From contig NZ_BOLS01000001.1 of NCBI RefSeq assembly GCF_016861785.1, positions 124,001 through 188,000 of the forward strand: a stretch of DNA of 64,000 nucleotides, given 5' to 3'. Position numbers and translations under genes: made by a program. A model generated the notes under the pieces. The model was not told where the DNA came from. It was given only the letters and a program-made list of their open reading frames with translations, and did no database searches. Source of the DNA: Lacticaseibacillus mingshuiensis. Lineage in GTDB: Bacteria; Bacillota; Bacilli; Lactobacillales; Lactobacillaceae. Each line of letters begins with the position of its first letter. Within the stretch, counting starts at the first letter, position 1. Positions 28,810 through 37,860 of this stretch are shown here, piece after piece.

Positions 28810-29520
28810 CAATCAGATCTTTGGCTATTTCGTTCAGTCTGTCAGATCGCTCTGGTTTGCGCGCAATGACCAACTATCCATTAAATCAAACGAACGCGAC
28901 GTCTGAGCGCGAATCTCAGGATGCTGAATTCTGGATGCTTGCCTCGCATGCGCGCTTCGCATCGACAGCTGCAATTGCTGCCAATTTGAGCCTCCAGTCG
29001 CGCCCTGATTGACGATCATCTGTCGATCAACAAACAGCCGCCAGCTTCAGTATTTCGGAGCAGATATGTGACCCGGAATCGAGACGCGATTTAGCCAAAG
29101 AAATCACGGCAATACATGGGTCCAAACTTGCTGATGGTCTGGCGGGCGTTTTAACTCGGTGAAAACTTGCGGCTGCTGAAGCCTCAGTTCAAATCAGATC
29201 AGACGCCAAAGACTGAACGTATTTTCGGGACAAAAATTGCTCTGAACCCGCCTCTCAAATCTTCCCATTATAGATTGCGCACAACTTTGAACCGGATACA
29301 AAGATTTCCCAACCAGATTCAACTTGATGCTAACCATGATTAAGTGTCCCAAATCAAATAACTGCTAGCGCGAGCCAGACGTGGTGGCCCCAATCTCTAT
29401 TCGCTGAAGGTGCTCAGCGTCCGCGCCAGTCAGCACCCACCGCCCAAACCAACAACAGCCAGCGCCCGCGTTCACGGAAAAAGGCGATGTCCCCCTACCC
29501 CGCCTCCCTATTTTCAGAAA
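28810..29520. other. Gene-free stretch of about 700 bases
   Basis: No frame here has a ribosome-binding site plus family-like sequence. It contains a 52-base segment (28868-28919) that recurs at 49818-49869. Apart from small stem-loops nothing else is identifiable; decayed mobile or coding DNA is possible. Confidence 0.5.
28868..28919 (+). repeat. Dispersed 52-base repeat, copy 1
   Basis: Shares GACCAACTATCCA, then CGAACGCGACGTC, then GCGAATCTCAG, in the same order and spacing, with 49818-49869. A fragment AGCGAATCTCAGGA also occurs near 48108. Confidence 0.7.
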
Positions 29521-29522
29521 AT

Positions 29523-29587
29523 AAAAAGCACTGGCTTCAGCTGCACAGCTCCGATCAGTCGGAACCGCGAAACCAAACCCAGTGCTT
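29523..29587 (-). terminator. Terminator of ppaC
   Basis: Read on the minus strand, AAGCACTGG and CCAGTGCTT arms enclose an inner TCCGACTGATCGGA hairpin and are followed by TTTTTA. Confidence 0.8.
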
Positions 29588-29597
29588 GATCTTGATA

Positions 29598-30524
29598 TTA
29601 GCCTTCGTACACAGCCTGAAGTGGCGGTACGACTTGCTTCTTGCGGGAAACGACGCCAGGCAATGCCAGACGGCCGTTTTCGTCAAACTTGCCATTGAAG
29701 GCCTTTTCCAGCTCTTCCTTGCCCGAGCCAACCACAAAGCCAGTCGAATCGGAATCGAGGATGTTGGTGGCGATCAGCAGGAAGCTGTCGTAGCCGTTCT
29801 TGCTGAGCTCGTCCGTCATGGTCTGCTCGATCGCAGCCTGGCGAGCGTAGACTTCATTGAGGTCCACGACATTGACCTGGCCGATGCGAATCGTTTTGCC
29901 GCCCATGGTGAAGGACTTGGCATCGCCTTCCACGATGGTCAGATCCGACTTCGCGGCGAGATTGGTGCCTGCCTTGAGCATTGCCAACCCGTATTCCTCA
30001 AGGTCGATGCCGGCAATTTTCGCCAGTTCAGGCAGCACGCGGCGCTCCAGATCGGTGGTGGTCGGGCTCTTCAACAGCAACGTGTCGGAGATGATCCCGC
30101 TGGCCATCAAGCCTGCCAATTGGGCTGGAATGGTGAACTCATTTTCTTCGAACAGCTCGAAGATGATGGAGTTGGTGCTGCCAACTGGTTCGCCGCGATA
30201 GTACAGCGGATAGGTCGTGTGGAAGTTGGCAATGCGGTGATGATCGACCACGGCGCGAATGCGGACGTCTTCGATATCAGACACGGACTGCGGGAACTCG
30301 TTGTGATCCACCAGCATCACGTCGTTCGGCGCGGCCTTTTCGATCACACGTGGGGCTTGCGCCTTAAAATAGTTCAGCGCGAATTTGGTCTCATCGTTCG
30401 GTTCGCCAAGCGCGACCGCCTCAACGTCGGTGTTGCCCAGTTGGCGCTGATATTCCGCAAAACTGAGCGCGGATGTCAGGGCGTCGGTATCCGGATTTTG
30501 ATGACCAAAGATCAAAGTTGTCAT
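29598..30524 (-). CDS. ppaC: Manganese-dependent inorganic pyrophosphatase (family II, DHH)
   Basis: Hydrolyses pyrophosphate released by biosynthetic reactions. Metal ligands are clear: His8, Asp12 and Asp14 in GHQNPDTD, Asp73 in VDHNE and the DHH triplet at 94-96; the C-terminal DHHA2 domain has the substrate-binding SRKKQ motif at about 294-298. 308 residues, standard length. ATG 30524 is preceded on the minus strand by GGGGGAAAA. It lies downstream of a LysR gene but is separated from it by a terminator, so it has its own promoter. Confidence 0.97.
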   Translation of the reverse strand: MTTLIFGHQNPDTDALTSALSFAEYQRQLGNTDVEAVALGEPNDETKFALNYFKAQAPRVIEKAAPNDVMLVDHNEFPQSVSDIEDVRIRAVVDHHRIANFHTTYPLYYRGEPVGSTNSIIFELFEENEFTIPAQLAGLMASGIISDTLLLKSPTTTDLERRVLPELAKIAGIDLEEYGLAMLKAGTNLAAKSDLTIVEGDAKSFTMGGKTIRIGQVNVVDLNEVYARQAAIEQTMTDELSKNGYDSFLLIATNILDSDSTGFVVGSGKEELEKAFNGKFDENGRLALPGVVSRKKQVVPPLQAVYEG

Positions 30525-30542
30525 GTCTTATTTTCCCCCTAT

Positions 30543-30572
30543 AAAAAGGCCCGCCATCAACACGGCGGACCC
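30543..30572 (-). terminator. Terminator of the lysR gene
   Basis: On the minus strand GGGTCCGCC and GGCGGGCC arms followed by TTTTTA; it lies between lysR and ppaC. Confidence 0.8.
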
Positions 30573-30579
30573 GTTTTGG

Positions 30580-31548
30580 TTACTCGTTAAGTTTAACACG
30601 GTTTTCGGCTACTCGCGACAAGTAATCTTCCTCTTCCAGATAGGCGTCAAACGCTTCCAGGAATTGGGCGACGCGCGGAATCTGATCCTTGCCCTTGCGA
30701 TAAACGAAGGCGAGCTCGAACTGAATCGCCGGCTCAAACGCAACTGCATACGCGTGGATCTGTTCCTGATGGGCCTGGTAAAAACTGTTTGGCAACGCCG
30801 AATTAACGCCGGTGCGATTGAGGAACTGCGTCAGCTGGAACGGTGTGGTGAACTCGGCAACCGAATGCGGCGCATCCACCAGCTGATTCTTGTAGGCTTC
30901 CTTCAAAATGTGGCTGAGGAAGTAGCTCGACGGATAGGTCACCCACGGACTGGCGATCGTGTCGCGGAAATGCACGCGCTTGCGAGTCGCGAGCTTGTCG
31001 CTGTGATGCAAAAACAGCAGCTGTTCGTCGATGATCTTGCGCGATTCATACGGCTTCCAGTTCTTGATCGTGTCATCCGGCAGGTACATGATCGCCAGGT
31101 CGATCTCGTTGTTTTCAAGATGCTCCCAGATCTCATGGCGCGTCATGTTGAAAAACGTCACCTTGACCTCGGGATTATGTAGATAATATTCGGAAATAAA
31201 ATGCGTGAAGGCCGAGTCTTCAACCGACGCCAGCAACCCGATCTTGATCACACCGGTATTGGCGTTGGTGGTCTGCTGAATCTCATCCGTCGCATCGTTC
31301 AGCACATCATAGATCTGATGCGTCGCACTGAGCATCGTGCGCCCCGCATCGGACAGATGCAGCTTTTTGCCGACCGAGTAAAACAGCGGTGCGCCAACGG
31401 TCCGCTCGAGCTTCTTGATCTGCTGCGTCAACGCCGGCTGGGTAATGCCGAGGAGCTGAGCCGCCTGCGTGTAATTCATCGTCTCCGCTAACTGGAGAAA
31501 ATATGTCAGCGTTTTGGACGAAAAAATACTTTCCTGTTTATTTTTCAT
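30580..31548 (-). CDS. LysR-family transcriptional regulator
   Basis: 322 residues. The N-terminal winged helix (about 10-70) reads TLTYFLQLAETMNYTQAAQLLGITQPALTQQIKKLE with FYSVGKKLHLSDAG after it; the rest is a two-lobed LysR substrate-binding domain. No ligand is predictable. ATG 31548 is followed upstream on the minus strand by AAAAAGGAGGAG. TATTATTAGAAGAGA about 30 bases further upstream resembles the recurrent TATAATAGAAGAAA promoter element. The pflA gene ends 117 bases upstream on the same strand; whether the pfl genes are its targets is unknown. Confidence 0.92.
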   Translation of the reverse strand: MKNKQESIFSSKTLTYFLQLAETMNYTQAAQLLGITQPALTQQIKKLERTVGAPLFYSVGKKLHLSDAGRTMLSATHQIYDVLNDATDEIQQTTNANTGVIKIGLLASVEDSAFTHFISEYYLHNPEVKVTFFNMTRHEIWEHLENNEIDLAIMYLPDDTIKNWKPYESRKIIDEQLLFLHHSDKLATRKRVHFRDTIASPWVTYPSSYFLSHILKEAYKNQLVDAPHSVAEFTTPFQLTQFLNRTGVNSALPNSFYQAHQEQIHAYAVAFEPAIQFELAFVYRKGKDQIPRVAQFLEAFDAYLEEEDYLSRVAENRVKLNE

Positions 31549-31605
31549 GGGAGCCGAGCTCCTCCTTTTTTTCGTAATTCTCTCTTCTAATAATAAGTTA
31601 TGGCG

Positions 31606-31638
31606 AAAAAAGAAGCAACCAGAAAATGGCTGCTTCTT
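31606..31638 (-). terminator. Terminator of pflA
   Basis: On the minus strand AAGAAGCA-CC and GG-TGCTTCTT arms followed by TTTTT. Confidence 0.8.
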
Positions 31639-31665
31639 ATCATCAAGCTAAGCTTAAAATGTCGC

Positions 31666-32499
31666 TTACGGACGCGGCCGCCATGTCTTCCAATCGTTGT
31701 AATCGGAGGTGTGAAGCAGGTTCTCCGCGTTTTTCACACGGGCTGCTGTCGGTGGTTCGATGCCCTCAAGTGGGTACGTGATTCCAAGTTCATGGTATTT
31801 CTTGACGCCGAGTGTGTGGTACGGCAAAACCTCGACTTTTTGAACATTATTTAGCGTTTTAATATACTCGCCGAGTTCAGCCAAATAATGATCGTCATCG
31901 GTCCGCTGAGGCACCAGCACGTGGCGGATCCACATGTCGCAATTATTCGCGGACATATACTGGATCATGTCGAGAATATTCTCATTACCAAACCCGGTCA
32001 GCTTTTTATGTTCAGCGGAATTGATGTGCTTGATGTCGACCAGGGAGACGTCCGTGACCTTCATCAACTGCTCGAACTTCGAGAACCATGGCTCGTCGCG
32101 CGTGAACGGTTGACCCGACGTATCCAAGCACGTGGAAATGCCGCGTCCCTTGGCCTTCGTAAACAGATCCAGCAAGAAGTCCAGCTGCACCAAAGACTCA
32201 CCGCCGCTGCACGTCATGCCGCCTTGCTCGCCCCAAAATGCCTTGTAGCGAATGGCATCATCGAGGATCTGATCGGCGGTCATTTCATCGCCCACCCCGA
32301 TGTTCCAAGTGTCAGGGTTGTGGCAATACTGACAGCGCATCCGGCATCCCTGCAGGAAAACGACAAAGCGGATACCAGGGCCATCAACGGAACCGAAGCT
32401 TTCGACAGAATGCACGTAGCCTTTGATCGGTCCATCATCGATGGCACCCACCGCGTCCAACACATTGAGAGGTGATTCGGTACTGTCGTATAGTTTCAT
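31666..32499 (-). CDS. pflA: Pyruvate formate-lyase activating enzyme (radical SAM)
   Basis: Installs the glycyl radical on PflB using S-adenosylmethionine and a [4Fe-4S] cluster. The cluster motif is C52-x3-C56-x2-C59 (GCRMRCQYCHNPDTW), followed by the TCSGGE motif. 277 residues from ATG 32499, which has AGGAGGAA about 9 bases upstream; the longer open frame reaches into a structured spacer and is not used. It lies downstream of pflB on the same strand, but a strong terminator and a promoter-like sequence separate the two. Confidence 0.95.
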   Translation of the reverse strand: MKLYDSTESPLNVLDAVGAIDDGPIKGYVHSVESFGSVDGPGIRFVVFLQGCRMRCQYCHNPDTWNIGVGDEMTADQILDDAIRYKAFWGEQGGMTCSGGESLVQLDFLLDLFTKAKGRGISTCLDTSGQPFTRDEPWFSKFEQLMKVTDVSLVDIKHINSAEHKKLTGFGNENILDMIQYMSANNCDMWIRHVLVPQRTDDDHYLAELGEYIKTLNNVQKVEVLPYHTLGVKKYHELGITYPLEGIEPPTAARVKNAENLLHTSDYNDWKTWRPRP

Positions 32500-32515
32500 C
32501 TTGTTGTTCCTCCTA

Positions 32516-32569
32516 TCAAAACGCTTTCTGCCCAAAATCGATGATACGCTTTGCGCGCAGGCGCGCCAA
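32516..32569 (-). promoter_or_regulatory. pflA promoter with cre-like site
   Basis: On the minus strand TTGGCG (32569-32564) and TATCAT (32546-32541) are 17 bases apart. Between the -10 box and the gene lies TCAAAACGCTTTCT (plus-strand 32516-32529), which fits the catabolite-response consensus TGWAARCGYTWNCW at 13 of 14 positions. CcpA bound there would block transcription. Confidence 0.55.
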
Positions 32570-32591
32570 GGGGTGATCACCCACTTTGGGC

Positions 32592-32616
32592 AAAAAGGGA
32601 GCCTAAGCTCCCTTTT
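32592..32616 (-). terminator. Terminator between pflB and pflA
   Basis: On the minus strand GGGAGC-TTAG-GCTCCC followed by TTTTT; it would stop most transcripts coming from pflB. Confidence 0.85.
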
Positions 32617-32690
32617 CGCGTGATGCTTGTTTGAGGTCAGAGTGCGTTGTTGAGCTCGCGCCCAGCTTCGCATCCTCATAGTTGAGCTAC

Positions 32691-32788
32691 GCCGCGCAGA
32701 CTGGGTGTCGCTAGCTACGGCTCGTACTCGGGGCGAAGACCGCCCCAAGCACGAACCTAGGCTACCGAACCCAGCCTGAACGCGCGGC
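32691..32788. repeat. Long imperfect palindrome just beyond the pflB stop
   Basis: Arms of about 45 bases: GCCGCGC..CTGGGT..TAGC..TCGTACTCGGGGCG (32691-32735) against CGCCCCAAGCACGAACCTAGGCTA..GCGCGGC (32741-32788), around a short loop. It lies between pflB and the pflA terminator. Confidence 0.7.
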
Positions 32789-32796
32789 TCCGCATC

Positions 32797-35058
32797 CTAC
32801 ATTTCTTCGAAGAATGTCCGGCTGATTACGTCGTCCTGTTGTTCCTTGGTCAGGTCTGCGAAGTAGACGCAGTAGCCTGATACGCGGACCGTCAGGGTTG
32901 GGTATTCTTCTGGGTGCTTCTGAGCATCGATCAGGGTCTCCTTGTTGAAGACGTTGATGTTCAGGTGCATGCCGTTGTTTTCCATATAGCCGTCGATCAT
33001 GTTAACGAGGGTGTCCTTGCGGGTCTCATCGTCGTGGCCGAGGGTGTTTGGCGTGACGCCGAACGTGTTGGAAATACCATCCGTTGCGTAGTGATATGGA
33101 ATCTTCGCAGTGGACATCAGGGATGCAAGCGCACCGTTCTTTTCAGCACCGTAAGCTGGGTTTGCACCAGGTGAGAACGGATCGCCCTTTTGACGGCCGT
33201 TCGGGGTGGTACCAGTGTTCTTCCCATAAACAACGTTAGAAGTAATGGTCAAAACAGAGGTGGACAGCTTTGCGTTGTGATAAAGGTGATGGGTGTTCAT
33301 CATTTCGTAGAAGTGCTTGACCAGCCACTTGGCAATGTCGTCTGCACGATCATCGTTGTTGCCATAGCGTGGGTAGTCGTTGTCTTCTGCCTTGAAGTCG
33401 ACCGCAACACCCTTTTCATCGCGAATTGGGTGAACCTTGCCGTACTTGATCGCGGAGATCGAGTCAACGGCATGGGAGAACCCAGAAATACCAGTCGCGA
33501 AGGTGTAATCGAGGCGGGTGTTCTTAAGGGCAAGCTGAGCGGATTCGTAGTAGTACTTGTCATGCATGTACTGAATCGCGTTCAAAGCGTTGACATAAAC
33601 ATCGGCCAACCATGCGAGTTGAACATCGAACTTCTTCATGAATTCGTTGTAGTCGATCACATCGGAGTCGATCGGTTCTGTCTCAGGACCAACCTGCTTT
33701 TCAGCGATTTCATCAACACCACCGTTGATCGCGTAAAGAATGGCCTTCGCCAAGTTTGCGCGGGCGCCGAAGAACTGAACGCCGTCTTGAATTGGCTGAG
33801 CGGAAACACAGCATGCGATGCCATAGTAATCCGTGCCCCATTCGGTCCGCATCAAGGAGTCGTTTTCGTACTGGATGGTGGAAGACTTGATGGATACTTC
33901 CGTTGCATAGCGCTTGAAGCCTTTTGGCAGCAGGTCGTCCCAGAGCAAGGTGATGTTTGGCTCAGGCGCAGCGCCCATGTTGTCGAGGGTCTTCAGGAAG
34001 CGGAAGGCAGTCTTTGTGATGTGATGACGGCCATCATAGCCAACACCGCCCAAGGACAGGGTCGCCCAGATCGGATCGCCAGAGAACAGGTCGTTGTACT
34101 CTTCCGTCCGGATGAAGCGAACCATACGGAGCTTCATCACGAGATGGTCGATCAATTCCTGAGCTTGGCTTTCGTTGATCAGGCCGCGCTTCATGTCGCG
34201 CTGAATGAAGGCATCGATCGTGGTATCGATACGGCCAACAGACATCGCAGCACCGTTTTGGGTCTTAACAGCGGCCAGATAGCCGAAGTAGATCCACTGA
34301 ACAGCTTCCTGCGCGTTGGTCGCAGGCTTGGAGATGTCGTAGCCGTAGCTTGCGGCCATCTTCTTGATGTCGTTCAACGCACGATACTGATCAGAAACTT
34401 GTTCGCGAAGACGAATCACATCGTCGGTCATTTCGCCGTCGCCGATGTGGGCAAAATCGTTTGCCTTAGAAGCCATCAAAGCATCGATCCCATAGATGGC
34501 AATCCGTGGGAAGTCCGCAACGATACGGCCACGGGCATAAGCATCTGGCAAGCCCGTAACGATCTTGTAGTGACGCGCTGCACGCATATCTGGGGTGTAA
34601 ACATCAAAGACACCCTGGTTATGGGTCTTGTGATAAGCGGTGAAGATCTTGTGCATTTCTGGATCTGGCTTGAACCCGTAAGACTCAAGGGCATCTTCAG
34701 CCATGCGGATCCCGCCAAATGGCATGAACGCACGCTTGAATGGCTTGTCGGTCTGGATCCCAACGATCTTTTCAAGATCCTTGTTCAAATAGCCAGGGCC
34801 GTGGCTGGTGATCGTTGCCACAACGTTTGTGTCAGCATCGAGGACCCCACCATTTTCGCGTTCCTGCTTCTTCAGGTTGAGGACCTGGTTGTTCAGGATG
34901 GTCGTGGCTTCAGTCGGGCCAGCGAGAAATGTCTCGTCGCCGTCGTATTGGGTCAGGTTCTGCTGGATAAAGTCGCGGACATTGATCTCGTCCTGCCAAG
35001 CGCCACCGTTAAAACCTTCCCAGTAGTTTTTAGCATCAGTTTTGTCTAACTGCTTCAT
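32797..35058 (-). CDS. pflB: Formate C-acetyltransferase (pyruvate formate-lyase)
   Basis: Converts pyruvate and CoA to acetyl-CoA and formate under anaerobic conditions, through a glycyl radical. The radical site is Gly728 in RVSGY near the C-terminus, and the adjacent catalytic cysteines are in [11 protein letters not shown]. 753 residues, full length. ATG 35058 is preceded on the minus strand by GGAGGCT. Activated by PflA, whose gene is next. Formate may supply Fhs (286-1959). Codon usage is strongly biased, as expected for an abundant enzyme. Confidence 0.97.
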   Translation of the reverse strand: MKQLDKTDAKNYWEGFNGGAWQDEINVRDFIQQNLTQYDGDETFLAGPTEATTILNNQVLNLKKQERENGGVLDADTNVVATITSHGPGYLNKDLEKIVGIQTDKPFKRAFMPFGGIRMAEDALESYGFKPDPEMHKIFTAYHKTHNQGVFDVYTPDMRAARHYKIVTGLPDAYARGRIVADFPRIAIYGIDALMASKANDFAHIGDGEMTDDVIRLREQVSDQYRALNDIKKMAASYGYDISKPATNAQEAVQWIYFGYLAAVKTQNGAAMSVGRIDTTIDAFIQRDMKRGLINESQAQELIDHLVMKLRMVRFIRTEEYNDLFSGDPIWATLSLGGVGYDGRHHITKTAFRFLKTLDNMGAAPEPNITLLWDDLLPKGFKRYATEVSIKSSTIQYENDSLMRTEWGTDYYGIACCVSAQPIQDGVQFFGARANLAKAILYAINGGVDEIAEKQVGPETEPIDSDVIDYNEFMKKFDVQLAWLADVYVNALNAIQYMHDKYYYESAQLALKNTRLDYTFATGISGFSHAVDSISAIKYGKVHPIRDEKGVAVDFKAEDNDYPRYGNNDDRADDIAKWLVKHFYEMMNTHHLYHNAKLSTSVLTITSNVVYGKNTGTTPNGRQKGDPFSPGANPAYGAEKNGALASLMSTAKIPYHYATDGISNTFGVTPNTLGHDDETRKDTLVNMIDGYMENNGMHLNINVFNKETLIDAQKHPEEYPTLTVRVSGYCVYFADLTKEQQDDVISRTFFEEM

Positions 35059-35109
35059 CTGGATAGCCTCCTAAAAAGTGTATTTCCTTATCACAGATTT
35101 TACAGTCTT

Positions 35110-35137
35110 AGTATAACACATCACATAAGCCGTGCAA
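35110..35137 (-). promoter_or_regulatory. pflB promoter
   Basis: On the minus strand TTGCAC (35137-35132) and TATACT (35115-35110), 16 bases apart, with TGT before the -10 box. About 95 bases further upstream, CGAAACCGTTTGCA (plus 35229-35242) is cre-like (12 of 14). Confidence 0.6.
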
Positions 35138-35330
35138 GCCTTTTCTTTCCTACTTTTTGGGGATAAGCCGCGCCAAATAAAGGGCTTTAGACGACAACCT
35201 CGCTAGACATTTCACAAACTTATTTCCACGAAACCGTTTGCACGAATCGCGCCGTTATGCGGTTTTGCCACAGAGGTATGATACAGTTTCACAGGTACAG
35301 TTATCATACAGTTTCTTCACAAAGACACGC

Positions 35331-35363
35331 AAAAACGCACCCCGATTCGACTCGAGATGCGCC
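35331..35363 (-). terminator. Terminator of parE-parC
   Basis: On the minus strand GGCGCATCTCGA and TCGGGGTGCGT arms followed by TTTTTG. The rest of the 342-base spacer holds the pflB promoter and two ATACAGTTTC repeats (about 35280 and 35308). Confidence 0.75.
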
Positions 35364-35400
35364 TGCAAGATTAGAAAAATTTTAGATTCTTTTTGCCAGA

Positions 35401-37854
35401 TCAGCCCTCATCCGGTGTTGCCAGGATCTGAATCGGCGCCACTTTGATCGGCGTCCCCTGCGTATCCGTGTCGATCACAAACGACCCATTGGAATAGCGG
35501 TCGCCATCCGGATAGTTGTTTGGATCCACGATGAGTTTTTGGTCCTTATCCGTCAGCACATCCAGCTGGGTATTTGCGTCGACCTTCAGCATGGCCACGA
35601 TTCGATGCGGACTATTTTTCAGCTCATGAAGGACCATCAGGCCGCGGCGGGCGCGGGTCAGGACGCCTCCCATTTCCTTGAGCTTCATCTTCTTGAACGC
35701 CCCGCGTTGGGTCAAAATGCCCACCTCGGTCTGTTCCGGATCATCGGCCAAAATGAAGCTGACGACATAGGCCCCGTCCTTCAACGACATGGACTTCACG
35801 CCGGCTGCCCGTGCGCCCACGACCGACACCTCACTGAGGGCAAAAAGGTCCGCATAAGCATGGTCCGTGACGATGAACACGGATTTCTCCGCGCCCGGCG
35901 TCACCATGTAGGCATTGGTCACGATCGCGTCTTTGGACTTCAGGTGCATCCCCACCATCGCGCGACTGCGGTACGTGCGGCCCGGCTGCAGCTCGCTCAG
36001 CGCGGTCTGCTTGATGTAGCCATCTGACGAGCCAAGGACAAAGTTGACTTGGGCATCCAGCGCATCGAGGCCGAACACCGCGATGACTTCCTCGTTTTGG
36101 TCGATGCCAACGGTCTGGGACAAATGCTCCCCGGCATCCTTCCAGCGGGCGTCTGCGATCTCATGCACCGGCCGGTAGATCACGTTGCCGGCTGAGGTGA
36201 AAATATACAGATGCTGGAGCGTGCCCATTTCCTGAACGTACAGCGGAAAATCGTTCTCCTTCAGGCCGTTATCATTTGCGTCGACCGCCTGGAACGAGCG
36301 CAGACTCGAGCGCTTCATGTAGCCATCGCGAGAGACCATCACCATCACGCGTTCATCGGCCACGGTGACCGTGGTGTCGACTTCAAGCGCCTGAATCTGC
36401 GCCTCGATCGTCGACAGCCGGTCCGTGCCGTACGTTTTGGCGATCGCCGCAAGTTCCGTTTCGATGACCTGGTCGCGAACCTTGTCGTTGGTCAAGATCG
36501 CGTTGTAATGCGCGATGTCCTTGGCCAGTTGGGCGGCCTCCGCCTCAAGCGCCGTGATGTCGGTGTTGGTCAAGCGATACAGCTGCAGGGACACGATGGC
36601 TTCCGCCTGTTCCACGGAAAATTGATACGCCTTGACCAAATTGGCCTTGGCATCCGCTTTATCCTTGCTGGCCCGAATCGTCTTGATGACTTGATCGAGA
36701 ATCGAGATCATCTTGATCAGGCCTTCAACGATGTGTTGGCGCGCCTGAGCCTTTTTCAGGTCAAACTGCGTGCGCCGGGTGATGACCTCGCGCCGGTGCT
36801 TGAGATAGGCCTCCAGCATCGGCCGCAAGCCCAGCTGTTTTGGCTTTTGATCCGCAATGGCGACCATGTTGAAACTGTACGTGATCTGCAGATCCGTGTT
36901 TTTGAACAAGTAGGTCAAAATGCCATCCGCGTTGGCCTCTTTTTTCAGCTCGATGACGACGGACAGGCCAAAGCGGTCGGATTCATCCCGCACCTCGGCG
37001 ATACCGTCAACTTTTTTCGCCAGACGCAACTCGTCGATCTTCTTGACCAACATGGCCTTGTTCACTTCATACGGGAGCTCCGTGACGACGATCTGCTGCT
37101 TGCCGCCGCGCATGTCCTCGATCTTCGTGCGCGCCCGAACCACGATCTTGCCGCGACCGGTCTGATAGGCGTCGCGAATCCCGCTCAGCCCTTGAATGAT
37201 GCCGCCGGTGGGAAAATCGGGACCTTGCACGAACTGCATCAGCTGCTCGAGCGTCGCGTCGTCGTGCTTCATCAAAAACAGCAGGGCGTTGATCACCTCG
37301 CGCAGGTTATGCGGCGGAATGTCCGTCGCGTACCCCGCCGAGATGCCTGTCGCGCCGTTCACCAATAAATTGGGAAAAGCGGCCGGCAACACCGTCGGCT
37401 CCTGGGTGGTGTCATCGAAGTTGAGCACCATATCGACCGTGTCCTTGTCGATGTCCTTGAGCAATTCGCCCGAGATCTTCGACAGGCGCGCCTCGGTGTA
37501 CCGCATCGCAGCAGGCGGATCGCCATCCATGGAGCCATTGTTCCCGTGCATCTCGATCAGCGGCGCCCGCAGCTTCCAGTCCTGTGACAGGCGCACCATC
37601 GCTTCATAGATCGAGCTATCGCCATGCGGGTGAAAATTACCCATGACATTCCCGACAGATTTCGCGGATTTGCGAAACCCCTTGTCGTAAGTGTTGCCAT
37701 CCAGGTCCATCGCGTACAAGATTCGGCGCTGAACGGGCTTCAAGCCGTCCCGCACATCGGGCAGCGCGCGCTCTTGAATGATGTATTTGGAATAGCGCCC
37801 GAAGCGCTCGCCCATGACATCCTCAAGCGTCATTTCCTGAATCTGATTAGCCAT
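35401..37854 (-). CDS. parC: DNA topoisomerase IV subunit A
   Basis: DNA-cleaving subunit that decatenates daughter chromosomes with ParE. The active-site tyrosine is Tyr119 in AAMRYTEARLS; the quinolone-resistance region HPHGDSSIYE (75-84) looks wild type with Ser80 and Glu84. The C-terminal half is a beta-propeller with degenerate GyrA-box-like blades. 817 residues. ATG 37854 has AAGGGGTGAT upstream and follows the parE stop by 6 bases, so the genes are one operon. ParC rather than GyrA is chosen because of pairing with ParE and neighbouring plsY. Confidence 0.95.
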   Translation of the reverse strand: MANQIQEMTLEDVMGERFGRYSKYIIQERALPDVRDGLKPVQRRILYAMDLDGNTYDKGFRKSAKSVGNVMGNFHPHGDSSIYEAMVRLSQDWKLRAPLIEMHGNNGSMDGDPPAAMRYTEARLSKISGELLKDIDKDTVDMVLNFDDTTQEPTVLPAAFPNLLVNGATGISAGYATDIPPHNLREVINALLFLMKHDDATLEQLMQFVQGPDFPTGGIIQGLSGIRDAYQTGRGKIVVRARTKIEDMRGGKQQIVVTELPYEVNKAMLVKKIDELRLAKKVDGIAEVRDESDRFGLSVVIELKKEANADGILTYLFKNTDLQITYSFNMVAIADQKPKQLGLRPMLEAYLKHRREVITRRTQFDLKKAQARQHIVEGLIKMISILDQVIKTIRASKDKADAKANLVKAYQFSVEQAEAIVSLQLYRLTNTDITALEAEAAQLAKDIAHYNAILTNDKVRDQVIETELAAIAKTYGTDRLSTIEAQIQALEVDTTVTVADERVMVMVSRDGYMKRSSLRSFQAVDANDNGLKENDFPLYVQEMGTLQHLYIFTSAGNVIYRPVHEIADARWKDAGEHLSQTVGIDQNEEVIAVFGLDALDAQVNFVLGSSDGYIKQTALSELQPGRTYRSRAMVGMHLKSKDAIVTNAYMVTPGAEKSVFIVTDHAYADLFALSEVSVVGARAAGVKSMSLKDGAYVVSFILADDPEQTEVGILTQRGAFKKMKLKEMGGVLTRARRGLMVLHELKNSPHRIVAMLKVDANTQLDVLTDKDQKLIVDPNNYPDGDRYSNGSFVIDTDTQGTPIKVAPIQILATPDEG

Positions 37855-37860
37855 TTGCGA

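Noticed and set aside
29487-30590. 367-residue plus-strand frame opposite ppaC
   Set aside because: Antisense shadow of the pyrophosphatase gene, which has all its metal ligands.
33190-35049. 619-residue plus-strand frame opposite pflB
   Set aside because: It is the antisense shadow of a highly expressed, codon-biased gene.
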